Assembly: GCF_002735305.1 (NCBI RefSeq)
Contig: NZ_PDYG01000134.1
Span: 122,484-186,483 of the forward strand
Length of the DNA: 64,000 nt
Reading direction: 5' to 3'
Source of the DNA: Agathobacter ruminis
GTDB taxonomy: Bacteria; Bacillota; Clostridia; Lachnospirales; Lachnospiraceae
Shown: piece after piece, positions 17,854 through 25,595 of the stretch
How positions within the stretch are numbered: the stretch's first letter is position 1
Layout: each line of letters opens with the position of its first letter
Made by a program: the position numbers and the translations under genes
The notes under the pieces: generated by a model
Told to the model about the DNA's origin: nothing
The model's input: only the letters and a program-made list of their open reading frames with translations
The model's database searches: none

Positions 17854-19683
17854 TTGAATACAAAAAGCAGAAATACGGGAGGCGGATTTTTCGTTTATGC
17901 GATTCTGATCCTCATCGTGGTATTGGTATGGTATTGGATGGGAAATCACAGAGCCACAAGCTCATATACCGTATCTGATTTGAAGAAAGCGTTGGAGCAG
18001 GAGCAGGTAAAGACCATTACGGTTATCCAGAATCGTGAAGTGCCGACCGGAAGTCTCGAAATTACAATGGATGATGAGGCGCATACGACAAAAGTCTTGT
18101 ATACCTCAGATGTCAATGAAATGCAGGAACTTGTCAATTCTTATCATTTTGACAAGCTGTATGTGGAAGAAATCCCGCAGGAAAGCTGGATTATGAAACT
18201 GCTTCCATATCTTTTGATTTTTGGAGCATTTTTCATTTTATTTATCATCATGAGCAACAATTCCGCAGCGCAAAGTGGCGGAAGCCGCATGATGAACTTT
18301 GGCAAGAGCCGTGCAAAGTTGTCGACGGAGGAAGACAACAAGATTACGTTTGCAAATGTTGCCGGCCTCAAGGAAGAAAAAGAAGAACTTGAAGAAATCG
18401 TAGATTTCCTCAGTGCACCATCCAAATATACGATGCTTGGCGCGCGAATTCCGAAAGGCGTTTTGCTGGAGGGCCCTCCGGGAACAGGTAAGACTTTGCT
18501 GGCAAAAGCAATTGCAGGCGAGGCCGGTGTGCCGTTCTTTTCCATTTCCGGATCGGATTTCGTCGAAATGTTTGTCGGTGTTGGAGCATCCCGTGTGCGC
18601 GATCTGTTTGAGGAGGCAAAGAAAAATGCCCCTTGTATCGTATTTATCGATGAGATTGATGCGGTAGCAAGACGCCGTGGAACCGGTATGGGCGGCGGAC
18701 ATGACGAGCGTGAACAGACATTGAACCAGATGCTGGTAGAGATGGATGGTTTCGGTGTCAATGAAGGCATCATCGTGATGGCAGCAACCAACCGTGTAGA
18801 TATTCTTGATCCGGCAATTATGCGTCCGGGTCGTTTTGACCGCAAGATTGTAGTCGGTCGTCCGGATGTCCGTGGCCGTGAAGAAATATTAAAAGTGCAT
18901 TCCAACAACAAGCCGCTGGCGGAGGATGTGGACCTCGCACAGATTGCGCAAACCACAGCCGGATTCACCGGTGCGGATCTTGAAAATCTGATGAATGAAT
19001 CTGCTATCTTTGCCGCAAAGGCAGACCGCAAATTTATTTTAAAAGAGGATATTCAGCGCGCATTCGTTAAAGTGGGAATCGGCGCCGAAAAGCGCAGCAA
19101 GATTATCTCCGACAAGGAGAAAAAGATTACCGCATATCACGAAGCCGGACATGCAATTTTGTTCCATCTGCTTCCGGATGTCGGACCGGTTTATTCCGTA
19201 TCCATTATTCCGACAGGTCTTGGAGCAGCCGGCTATACCATGCCACTGCCTGAGAAGGACGAAATGTTCATGACCAAAGGCAAAATGCTTCAGGAGATTA
19301 TCGTTGACCTCGGTGGACGCGTGGCGGAAGAACTGATTTTTGATGATATCACAACCGGCGCATCGCAGGATATCAAACAGGCGACCAAGCTGGCAAAAGC
19401 GATGGTGACAAAGTATGGCATGTCAGATTCCATCGGACTGATCAGCTACGGAGAGGATGAAGAAGAAGTATTCATCGGTCGTGACCTTGCACATGCGCGT
19501 GGCTACAGTGAAGGTGTTGCTGCAAAAATCGATGATGAAGTCAAGAAGATTATCGATGACGCATATGCAACCGCCCGTCGCATGATTGACGAGAACAGAA
19601 GCATTCTCGATGCATGTGCACAGCTTCTGCTTGAGAAGGAAAAAATCGGCAGAGATGAGTTTGAAGCCCTTTTTGCTGACTAA
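17854..19683 (+). CDS. ftsH: ATP-dependent zinc metalloprotease FtsH
   Basis: Membrane-anchored AAA+ protease that degrades unassembled or damaged membrane and regulatory proteins. The 609 residues show a first membrane helix (about 11-29), an extracellular domain, a second helix (about 110-128), then the AAA module with Walker A GPPGTGKT (about 207), Walker B IVFIDEID, the second region of homology [18 protein letters not shown], and the zinc site HEAGH near residue 428. The start is TTG at 17854 with AGGAG eight bases upstream; no ATG gives a complete first helix. The C-terminus ends soon after the protease domain with no long tail. Confidence 0.97.
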   Translation: MNTKSRNTGGGFFVYAILILIVVLVWYWMGNHRATSSYTVSDLKKALEQEQVKTITVIQNREVPTGSLEITMDDEAHTTKVLYTSDVNEMQELVNSYHFDKLYVEEIPQESWIMKLLPYLLIFGAFFILFIIMSNNSAAQSGGSRMMNFGKSRAKLSTEEDNKITFANVAGLKEEKEELEEIVDFLSAPSKYTMLGARIPKGVLLEGPPGTGKTLLAKAIAGEAGVPFFSISGSDFVEMFVGVGASRVRDLFEEAKKNAPCIVFIDEIDAVARRRGTGMGGGHDEREQTLNQMLVEMDGFGVNEGIIVMAATNRVDILDPAIMRPGRFDRKIVVGRPDVRGREEILKVHSNNKPLAEDVDLAQIAQTTAGFTGADLENLMNESAIFAAKADRKFILKEDIQRAFVKVGIGAEKRSKIISDKEKKITAYHEAGHAILFHLLPDVGPVYSVSIIPTGLGAAGYTMPLPEKDEMFMTKGKMLQEIIVDLGGRVAEELIFDDITTGASQDIKQATKLAKAMVTKYGMSDSIGLISYGEDEEEVFIGRDLAHARGYSEGVAAKIDDEVKKIIDDAYATARRMIDENRSILDACAQLLLEKEKIGRDEFEALFAD

Positions 19684-19728
19684 ATTGTGCAACATTCTGA
19701 GGGGTGTAAAAAAGCTGGTACCAAAGTA

Positions 19729-19744
19729 CTGTACAATCTGTACA
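19729..19744. repeat. Direct repeat CTGTACA-AT-CTGTACA
   Basis: Two identical seven-base units separated by two bases, each containing the palindrome TGTACA, just after ftsH and 53 bases before a putative promoter. Could be a regulator site; nothing identifies the protein. Confidence 0.3.
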
Positions 19745-19796
19745 TAATGACCCATAACTTTTTGTGAAGTTTGTGCACACTTATTGGTATACCCGT

Positions 19797-19810
19797 GGTA
19801 TTATAATACC
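19797..19810. promoter_or_regulatory. Perfect 14-bp palindrome containing a -10 box
   Basis: GGTATTATAATACC is fully self-complementary and includes TATAAT at 19802-19807. A second palindrome, GGTATACC, lies four bases upstream (19786-19793). Together they look like a promoter with an overlapping operator, driving a short transcript that ends at the terminator near 19905. Confidence 0.4.
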
Positions 19811-19813
19811 TGT

Positions 19814-19906
19814 AAAAACCCCCCAATACATTATATAGTTTTTGCTATACCCCATAGTAAAAATACCTTCTCCTAAAAAAGACAGCGATCGTAGCTGTCT
19901 TTTTTA
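19814..19906 (+). ncRNA. Candidate small RNA between ftsH and niaR
   Basis: A stretch of about 93 bases bounded by the TATAAT palindrome upstream and a strong intrinsic terminator downstream. It has no credible open frame and holds three C-rich patches (CCCCCC about 19819, TACCCC about 19848, CCTTCTCC about 19866). Such exposed C-rich segments are typical of Firmicute small RNAs that pair with ribosome-binding sites. This is inference; it could instead be simply the 3' untranslated end of the ftsH transcript. Confidence 0.35.
19875..19906. terminator. Terminator upstream of niaR, usable in both directions
   Basis: AGACAGC (19880-19886) pairs with GCTGTCT (19894-19900), seven-base loop, preceded by six A and followed by six T. 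Confidence 0.88.
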
Positions 19907-19935
19907 CTTTATACGGACTTCTCAAATCCGGGGAT

Positions 19936-19973
19936 AATGTGATACAATGTAGAGCGGATGTGTAAAGACACAT
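19936..19973 (+). promoter_or_regulatory. niaR promoter with a start-site inverted repeat
   Basis: Extended -10 TGTGATACAAT with TACAAT at 19943-19948. Ten bases later comes the perfect inverted repeat ATGTGT-AAAG-ACACAT (19958-19973), covering the expected start site. It is well placed for autorepression by NiaR, though the site is not confirmed. Confidence 0.5.
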
Positions 19974-19998
19974 GCAAATATACCAGAGGAGTTCATTT

Positions 19999-20547
19999 AT
20001 GACCGGAGAAGAACGCAGAGATTCGATTATTACCAATCTTAGAATTGCACAGAAGCCTTTGAGCGCATCCTCACTGGCAAAAGAATTTGGCGTGAGCCGC
20101 CAGGTAATCGTGCAGGACATTGCTCTGCTGCGCGCGAACGGAAGCGAAATCTACGCAACCAACCGTGGCTATCTGCTGATGAGCAAGAGTTCCCGCCCAC
20201 AGCGTGTCTTTAAGGTTTTTCATACCGAAGAGCAGACACGTGAGGAAATGCAGTGCATCGTCGATCTCGGCGGTCGTATCGAAGACATTTTTATTTTTCA
20301 CCGCGTCTACGGCGTTGTGAGAGGTGATCTTCATATTGCATCCCGCAAAGATGTGGATGATTTCATGAAACTGATGGCCGGCTCGGAATCGCGTCCTCTG
20401 AGCGATGCGACCAGCGGTTATCACTATCATACCGTATCGGCCGAGCAGGAGAGCACCCTTGACCTCATTTTTGAGGAACTCGGCAATCGCGGATTCCTGG
20501 CAGGGCTCCAGGATTACGAACCTGTCAACTTCTGGGAAACCAAATAA
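19999..20547 (+). CDS. niaR: NiaR, nicotinate-responsive transcriptional repressor
   Basis: A 182-residue cytosolic repressor of NAD-precursor genes. Residues 1-60 are a winged helix (LSASSLAKEFGVSRQVIVQDIALLRANG), followed by a 3H domain whose conserved histidines are visible at 75, 101, 112 and 142/144 (FIFHRVYGVVRGDLHIASR and GYHYHTV). In the family these bind a metal and nicotinic acid. ATG 19999 follows GAGGAG at about nine bases; an upstream in-frame start would cross the inverted repeat. Monocistronic. A mobile palindrome lies immediately behind it, and its target duplication includes the stop codon. Confidence 0.93.
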   Translation: MTGEERRDSIITNLRIAQKPLSASSLAKEFGVSRQVIVQDIALLRANGSEIYATNRGYLLMSKSSRPQRVFKVFHTEEQTREEMQCIVDLGGRIEDIFIFHRVYGVVRGDLHIASRKDVDDFMKLMAGSESRPLSDATSGYHYHTVSAEQESTLDLIFEELGNRGFLAGLQDYEPVNFWETK

Positions 20548-20550
20548 AAG
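20543..20550. repeat. Left target-site duplication of the palindromic element
   Basis: AATAAAAG, which includes the niaR stop codon (20545-20547), recurs exactly at 21014-21021 on the other side of the element. Confidence 0.75.
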
Positions 20551-21013
20551 ATTACCATTTACAGCCTGTTTTATGATAAACATCCTCAGCCCATAAACCC
20601 GGTACCCCCTTCACATTTTTGCGAATATTTAAGGTTTTCAATATGCAAAAGGCGAGCATCACACATGTGTCTTTTGATGAATGAACCATTTTGAAAAAGG
20701 TTTATGAAGTGGCGGACACTTAATTTATTGATATTATGTACTCCTCAGTCTAAGGGATACCCGGGTTCAGACTCCGTTTGCATAGCTCACTCCGATTCAC
20801 CCGGGTATCCTTTAGATGAGAAGTACATATACGATCGCTTTGTGTGTCCGCCAACGATAAACTTTTTTCAAAATTGTACAGGCATTCAAAAGACATATGG
20901 TAATCAGGATGCGAGCTTTTGCATATATGAAAACCAAAATATTCTTGCAAAGTGAAGGGGGTACCGGGTTTATGGGCTGAGGATGTTAGGCAATACACGC
21001 TGTGAATGGTAAT
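20551..21013. mobile_element. 463-bp giant palindromic MITE-like element, copy 1
   Basis: The ends are inverted repeats (ATTACCATT at 20551, AATGGTAAT ending 21013), flanked by an 8-bp duplication. Almost the whole element is self-complementary: GCCCATAAACCCGGTACCCCC near 20589 answers GGGGGTACCGGGTTTATGGGC near 20957; CTTTTGATGAATG answers CATTCAAAAG; ATTTTGAAAAA answers TTTTTTCAAAAT; GTGGCGGACAC answers GTGTCCGCC. A nested hairpin with ACCCGGGT arms forms the apex (20738-20825). No credible coding frame. Copy 2 at 57645-57886 matches 166 of 179 bases (20561-20739 against 57655-57833). It may be a non-autonomous transposon or a structured RNA. Eight-base duplications occur in several IS families, so the mobilising transposase cannot be named. 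Confidence 0.75.
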
Positions 21014-21021
21014 AATAAAAG
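21014..21021. repeat. Right target-site duplication
   Basis: AATAAAAG, identical to 20543-20550 on the other flank of the element. Confidence 0.75.
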
Positions 21022-21033
21022 AGGATTATTTGC

Positions 21034-21062
21034 TTGTGTAGAGGTGACAAGTGTGATATAAT
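21034..21062 (+). promoter_or_regulatory. tRNA-Tyr promoter
   Basis: TTGTGT (21034-21039), 17-bp spacer, TATAAT (21057-21062) with the TGTGA extension also seen at other promoters in this window. Start expected near 21069, six bases before the tRNA. Confidence 0.65.
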
Positions 21063-21074
21063 TCTTGATTGTCA

Positions 21075-21156
21075 GGGCAGATTCCCGAGTGGCCAAAGGG
21101 GACAGACTGTAAATCTGCTGCACATTGCTTCGGTGGTTCGAATCCACCTCTGCCCA
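21075..21156 (+). tRNA. tRNA-Tyr (anticodon GTA)
   Basis: Acceptor stem GGGCAGA (21075-21081) pairs with TCTGCCC (21149-21155), discriminator A. The anticodon loop reads CTGTAAA, giving GTA; a long variable arm fits bacterial tRNA-Tyr. The T-arm has GGTTCGAATCC. CCA is not encoded and must be added, matching the CCA-transferase domain at 11469-13496. Confidence 0.96.
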
Positions 21157-21162
21157 TAGAAA

Positions 21163-21194
21163 AAGAATCGCTCAAAGGAGCGATTCTTTTTTTG
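21163..21194 (+). terminator. Terminator after tRNA-Tyr
   Basis: Eleven-bp stem 21163-21173 / 21178-21188, four-base loop, T-run to 21193. The A-rich left flank could also serve the convergent lipoprotein gene. Confidence 0.92.
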
Positions 21195-21199
21195 TGCGA

Positions 21200-23302
21200 T
21201 TAATGAGCTTTTAGAATTTTTTCCCATGGCATGACAGCCGGCCAATCGGTGGTATCGAAGCCATCCCGTATGCAGGAACAATAATATTTCAGCTTCTTAA
21301 GACGGGCATCATTGAAGTAGTAGGTCAGGATGAAATCAGGGTCGTCGCTGACTGCATAATTGGCAGCTTCCCCGAACAGTTCGGCACGGTCTTCGGTAGG
21401 ATAGGTGGTGCCATAGGCATCGACGAAATATTCTGCGTAAGTGTAGTACGGTTCGTAGGAAGTGTAATCGCTGTAATCGTAGCTGTATTCAAATCCTTCC
21501 GGATTGTAGGATGCCCATTTGGTTTCGGAATAGAGCGCATCCATAGTGCTCCATACGGAGCGATAGTCGAGACGACTGTCAATCATGTGGGAGAATTCAT
21601 GGTTGAGCGTGTAGCTCATGTCCCAGACGAAATTGCAGTCAATGACCATTAGCTTGCATTGGCCAAGTTGGGAAACAAAGGCGCCAGCTTCGGAGAGCAT
21701 GCCGTCGGCGTCACTGGACAAGGTGCCTGCAAAATAAAAGCGCAGCGAGCTGAGATTGCCATACATCAGCTGCTGAAAGAAATTATCCGGATAGAGTGCA
21801 AGAATTTTCTGGAATTGCTTGAGTGCATTCATGGTGGTATCGCTGTGCGTCATGGTTGCGACATTGAATACATCAATCTGGTTCGGAACTTCTTCTCCAA
21901 GATAAATTTCAATATTATATTGCTTTTCCAATTTGTTTGCGAGTTCACGGCATTCTGTGAGATCGCCCCAGTCGTAGGATCCGTCATCATAAAAATTGCT
22001 GTAAATCGGAAACATCTCCGGATCCTTCTCATGCATCTTCGCCCGATAAGTATATTCCAGTTCATAAAAATTGTCATAGCAGGTAATCGGATCTTTTTTC
22101 TTTCCTGCATCACTCAGGTCCCAGACCAAAAGCTGCGGATCGGAGTTCTCCTGATAGATGAAATAAAAGGCGAGATTGTCGGCTTCAAAGAAAGCACAAC
22201 TTGTCAGCTCACAGGCCTTCTTGGAAAAAGAGAAGGAACTCCTGACGGTGCCGTCTTCCTCATAATAAATGCCATTGCATTTGGTTGGTTTGTCTTCGGA
22301 AGTAATCTTTTGATTGAGCACATACGAATGATCTGCAAATATCGTGGCATCTGTAATATCTCTTGCCTCAAAAAAGTAATTGTTTTCATCGCTGTTGACA
22401 TATTTCCAACACTCATCCGAAAAACTGGTGCAGAGAATATAGTCGTCATCATATACCGAACCGATGTAGGTATCAATGGATTCGACCAGCAGCTGCGCAC
22501 TGTCATCGGAAGCTCGATAGCTCCAGATGCTCTGCCGCATGGATTTACTGTCTATGCCGGTGATGATGAGCTTTGACTCATCCTTTGACTGAGCGACCAG
22601 CTTTGGCGACAGGATGTGTTGAAAAAAGTCGGTCTTGACCGGTTTTGCATTGAGAGTAACCGGCTGTTCCGGAGATGAAATCTCATCCGGAAATTGAATG
22701 CTGTAAATATAGTCGCCTGCGACTGAGTTTGCATAGATCGTGTTATTGTCACCCATATAAAAGATGCTCTCAAAATCAGTGCTGATGCCGTTGACCTCAA
22801 AGGTGCCGACCAGCTCAAGCTTGTCATCGTAGATCCATATGAGGTTATTGGTTTTGGAGAAGAGCAGTAATTTGCTGCTTCCAAGAACACAGTAGCCGTC
22901 GCAGTCGAGCTCGTCATATGGGAGCGATGCGAGAATGCTGTTGCTCCATGGACTGTATAAATCAAAGGACAGTTTGTAATCTTCGTCGGTCAAATCCTGA
23001 ACCACAATCTTCTTCGTACTGTAAGCCGCCTGACCGACCATCAGGATATGATCGCCGAGTCGAGCCAGATCAATATAAGGTTTTCCGAGAAAATTGTCGC
23101 CGGATAATGTATAGAGATTGGAAGATTTGGGAACCGGGGTGGCGTCGTCCCAAAAGAGCGGATTTTCGCGCGCCTCTTCATCTCCCACATATTTGCTTTC
23201 GAGATGCGTGATGATGCCGGCTGGATCACAGCCCGTCAGCATCATTGCACAGATCAGAATGAGTGCAATCGCAGATTTTTTTCGAGTTCCGTAGTTTGTC
23301 AT
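21200..23302 (-). CDS. Large lipoprotein with a zincin-like HExxH motif
   Basis: A 700-residue surface lipoprotein of no family I recognise. The signal ends in lipobox LTGC (Cys about 23). The first two thirds is strand-rich with regular blocks resembling a beta-propeller (for example KTNNLIWIYDDKLELVGTF, STDFESIFYMGDNNTIYA). Near the C-terminus lies LNHEFSHMID, a zinc-metallopeptidase HExxH (His568, Glu569, His572), and 69 residues later EDRAELFGEAANY, where Glu641 could be the third ligand. An extracellular metallopeptidase is plausible but unproven. ATG 23302 has GGAGA eight bases upstream and its own promoter. It is isolated, so context gives no substrate. Confidence 0.7.
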   Translation of the reverse strand: MTNYGTRKKSAIALILICAMMLTGCDPAGIITHLESKYVGDEEARENPLFWDDATPVPKSSNLYTLSGDNFLGKPYIDLARLGDHILMVGQAAYSTKKIVVQDLTDEDYKLSFDLYSPWSNSILASLPYDELDCDGYCVLGSSKLLLFSKTNNLIWIYDDKLELVGTFEVNGISTDFESIFYMGDNNTIYANSVAGDYIYSIQFPDEISSPEQPVTLNAKPVKTDFFQHILSPKLVAQSKDESKLIITGIDSKSMRQSIWSYRASDDSAQLLVESIDTYIGSVYDDDYILCTSFSDECWKYVNSDENNYFFEARDITDATIFADHSYVLNQKITSEDKPTKCNGIYYEEDGTVRSSFSFSKKACELTSCAFFEADNLAFYFIYQENSDPQLLVWDLSDAGKKKDPITCYDNFYELEYTYRAKMHEKDPEMFPIYSNFYDDGSYDWGDLTECRELANKLEKQYNIEIYLGEEVPNQIDVFNVATMTHSDTTMNALKQFQKILALYPDNFFQQLMYGNLSSLRFYFAGTLSSDADGMLSEAGAFVSQLGQCKLMVIDCNFVWDMSYTLNHEFSHMIDSRLDYRSVWSTMDALYSETKWASYNPEGFEYSYDYSDYTSYEPYYTYAEYFVDAYGTTYPTEDRAELFGEAANYAVSDDPDFILTYYFNDARLKKLKYYCSCIRDGFDTTDWPAVMPWEKILKAH

Positions 23303-23339
23303 ATTTTGTCTCCAAACAAAAAATAGTAATTCTGATTTC

Positions 23340-23368
23340 AGTATAAAACACGAGAAAATCTTATGCAA
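23340..23368 (-). promoter_or_regulatory. Promoter of the HExxH lipoprotein gene
   Basis: Minus strand: TTGCAT (23368-23363), 17-bp spacer, TATACT (23345-23340). Divergent from the plsC promoter. Confidence 0.7.
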
Positions 23369-23376
23369 TTTATTTC

Positions 23377-23405
23377 TTGACGGGACGGCAGAATCTTGGT
23401 GTAAT
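23377..23405 (+). promoter_or_regulatory. Promoter of the plsC-like gene
   Basis: TTGACG (23377-23382), 17-bp spacer, TGTAAT (23400-23405). This rules out translation starts upstream of about 23412. Confidence 0.65.
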
Positions 23406-23451
23406 AGTAGGAGACATTCCGGACAAGGAATGGAAGAAAGTGAGAACCAAT

Positions 23452-24189
23452 ATGAGATCAATTCTGGCTGTAATATTTGTATTCTTTTTCCTGGTATTCA
23501 ATTTACCGGTGATGTTTGTACTTTGGATTGTCGGGAAATTTAACCGCAAGAAGGCCGATCTGGCGGAACTGGCGATTGTCAATTGGGCATTCCGCTGCGT
23601 GATGTTTATCTCCGGCGTTAAATTAAAAGTAAAAGGCCGCGAAAATATTCCGGATGATGAGCCGGTGCTGTATGTCGGAAATCATCGAAGCTTTTTTGAT
23701 GTCATCTGCACTTATCCGCAGGTCAAGGGCCGTACCGGATATATTGCAAAAGACGGAATCAACAAAGTGCCGATTCTTGGAATGGTCATGAAGAGACTGT
23801 ACTGCCTCTTCATTCATCGCGATGATATGAAGCAGAGCCTGAAGGTGATATTGACCGCAATTGATTATGTGAAAGATGGTATTTCCATTGCGATTTTCCC
23901 GGAAGGCACCAGATGCCATGATACCGATCCCTGTGCCATGCTTCCTTTTAAAGAAGGATCTTTCAAGATTGCATTGAAATCCGGATGCAAGATTATCCCG
24001 ATGGCGATTACAGGCGCGGGAGATATTCTGGAGAATCATATGCCGTGGATTAAGAAGGGTGTAGTAACCATTACATATGGTACACCAATCGATCCGAAGC
24101 AGCTGGACAAGGAACAGCAAAAACAGATTGGCAGCTATGTACGAGATGTAGTACATGCCATGCTGATCGAGGCGTACAATGAAATCTAA
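23452..24189 (+). CDS. plsC: 1-acyl-sn-glycerol-3-phosphate acyltransferase
   Basis: Adds the second acyl chain to lysophosphatidic acid, giving phosphatidic acid for membrane lipids. About 245 residues: a strongly hydrophobic N-terminal segment (ILAVIFVFFFLVFNLPVMFV), then the catalytic NHRSFFD (HX4D), the FIHRDD region, the substrate-binding FPEGTR, and KIIPMAITG. The start is uncertain: ATG 23452 or GTG 23440, the latter having AAGGAA at better spacing. Anything earlier is excluded by the promoter. Monocistronic; the gap to veg contains an imperfect hairpin (24213-24240) but no clear terminator. Confidence 0.9.
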   Translation: MRSILAVIFVFFFLVFNLPVMFVLWIVGKFNRKKADLAELAIVNWAFRCVMFISGVKLKVKGRENIPDDEPVLYVGNHRSFFDVICTYPQVKGRTGYIAKDGINKVPILGMVMKRLYCLFIHRDDMKQSLKVILTAIDYVKDGISIAIFPEGTRCHDTDPCAMLPFKEGSFKIALKSGCKIIPMAITGAGDILENHMPWIKKGVVTITYGTPIDPKQLDKEQQKQIGSYVRDVVHAMLIEAYNEI

Positions 24190-24293
24190 AAAAGTTTAAT
24201 CTAACAATGTGTGAATATAATACGAAAATGTATATTATTCATAGAAAACCCAGAACTGCCGAATAAATATAATTATATAGTACTTATGGACCA

Positions 24294-24322
24294 TTGCCCG
24301 CGTTTTATTGCTTTGCTATACT
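24294..24322 (+). promoter_or_regulatory. veg promoter
   Basis: TTGCCC (24294-24299), 17-bp spacer, TATACT (24317-24322). Confidence 0.5.
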
Positions 24323-24335
24323 AAAAACACAAGAT

Positions 24336-24355
24336 GTTGTGTTTCATGACACGAC
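24336..24355. repeat. Inverted repeat in the veg leader
   Basis: GTTGTGT (24336-24342) and ACACGAC (24349-24355) are complementary across a six-base spacer (one G-T pair). It lies between promoter and ribosome site, so it is either an operator or a leader hairpin. Confidence 0.4.
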
Positions 24356-24382
24356 AAAAATGCAAAATATGAGGAGGGTGTT

Positions 24383-24631
24383 ATGGAACAGGCAGAAATC
24401 AACAAAGTACGCGCGTCCGTGCATCAGCAGTGTGGCAGCAGAGTGAAGATCCAGTTGGATCGCGGACGTAACAAAGTTGACATTCAAGAGGGTGTTATTC
24501 AGGAAGCATATCCGAGTGTGTTTACGATTTTGGTGGACGACGAATTGGACCGTAACCCACCACAGTTGCTTTCTTTCAGTTATAAGGATATCATCACCAA
24601 AGATATCCGCATGAAACTTTGCAACGGCTAG
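24383..24631 (+). CDS. veg: Veg family protein
   Basis: An 82-residue basic protein beginning MEQAEINKVRASVHQQCGSRVKI and containing GRNKVDIQEGVIQEAYPSVFTI and LLSFSYKDIITKDI, the conserved Veg pattern. In Bacillus, veg is strongly expressed and linked to biofilm gene control; the biochemical role is unsettled. AGGAGGG lies before the ATG. It stands alone between its own promoter and terminator. Family assignment is firm, function weak. Confidence 0.9.
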   Translation: MEQAEINKVRASVHQQCGSRVKIQLDRGRNKVDIQEGVIQEAYPSVFTILVDDELDRNPPQLLSFSYKDIITKDIRMKLCNG

Positions 24632-24656
24632 TTTAGATAACTTAATAGGGAAAATA

Positions 24657-24696
24657 AAAACATCAGGGGATTCCGTTTCGCTGATGTTTTTTCTTT
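24657..24696 (+). terminator. Terminator after veg
   Basis: AAAACATCAG (24657-24666) pairs with CTGATGTTTT (24681-24690) around a 14-base loop, followed by TTCTTTTT. Confidence 0.8.
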
Positions 24697-24707
24697 TTCA
24701 AATATGC

Positions 24708-24734
24708 TAAAATATTATTGAAAGTTGCCGATAT
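24708..24734 (+). promoter_or_regulatory. SigD (sigma-28) type flagellar promoter
   Basis: TAAA (24708-24711), exactly 15 bp, then GCCGATAT (24727-24734), matching the motility sigma consensus TAAA-N15-GCCGATAA at all but the last position. The flagellar rod operon follows, which strengthens the call. Confidence 0.8.
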
Positions 24735-24778
24735 ACAATTTAGAAACTCTATGCTTTGGCAATCAATGAGGTACAGAT

Positions 24779-25579
24779 ATGGTAAAAGGTCTCTATACTG
24801 CACATACCGGAATGGTAAACGAGATGAAGCGTCTCGATGTAATGACAAACAATCTGGCAAATGCAGATACCTATGGATATAAAAAAGAAGGAACCACTTC
24901 TCATTCATTTGGTGAGAAGCTGGCATATACGGTTCGCGACACATCCAATTACGGACTTGATCGCAACATCGGATCAATTGTATATGGTGTGCATCTTGGA
25001 GAAACCTATACCGATTATTCGAGCGGCAGTTTTGAAGTGACAGATAACAAATCTGATTTTGCTGTTGCCGGAAACGGATTCTTTGCAATCGCATTTGAAG
25101 ACAAGCAGGGACAGGCGAGTGTGAAATTCACACGTGACGGGGCCTTTGTTGTCAATGCAGAAGGTTATCTGGTTACCAAAGACGGAGACCATGTCCTGAA
25201 TATGACAGGAGCGGTTAACCGCGATGCGGGACCGGCCAACTGGGTGCGGGTTGATCCGACACGAGATTTCGAAGTGGATGAACTCGGATATATTTATCAG
25301 AACGATCAGGTGGTTGGCACAATGGGCCTGGTTGATTTTGCAAATTATGATTATATTGAAAAATACGGAGAGAATCTCTACAATCTTGTCGATGGCGGAC
25401 AGATTGTGGTGGCAGATGGTTCGATTCGTCAGGGATGTCTCGAGACATCCAATGTACAGGTAGTGGATGAGATGGTAAATATGATTACCATTCAGCGTGC
25501 GTATGAAGCAAATCAAAAGGTAATCACATCCATCGATGAGACACTCGAAGTTGCAGTGAACCAAATCGGCAAAGTGTAA
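24779..25579 (+). CDS. Flagellar basal-body rod protein, FlgF/FlgG family
   Basis: A 266-residue rod or hook-basal-body protein. The N-terminal MVKGLYTAHTGMVNEMKRLDVMTNNLANADTYGY includes the NNLAN signature of flagellar axial proteins; the centre has FAVAGNGFFAI; the C-terminal VDEMVNMITIQRAYEANQKVI is the matching coiled-coil end. Both termini form the helical bundle that packs in the rod. As the first of two paralogues before flgG, it corresponds to FlgF or Bacillus FlhO. Sixteen bases separate it from flgG. Exported by the flagellar type III system, so it has no signal peptide. Confidence 0.92.
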   Translation: MVKGLYTAHTGMVNEMKRLDVMTNNLANADTYGYKKEGTTSHSFGEKLAYTVRDTSNYGLDRNIGSIVYGVHLGETYTDYSSGSFEVTDNKSDFAVAGNGFFAIAFEDKQGQASVKFTRDGAFVVNAEGYLVTKDGDHVLNMTGAVNRDAGPANWVRVDPTRDFEVDELGYIYQNDQVVGTMGLVDFANYDYIEKYGENLYNLVDGGQIVVADGSIRQGCLETSNVQVVDEMVNMITIQRAYEANQKVITSIDETLEVAVNQIGKV

Positions 25580-25595
25580 AGTGAGGGAATAGCTT

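Noticed and set aside
20704..20955. An 83-codon open frame inside palindromic element copy 1
   Set aside because: It runs through both arms of the hairpin, has no ribosome-binding site, is not preserved in copy 2 because of the internal deletion, and its sequence resembles no protein.
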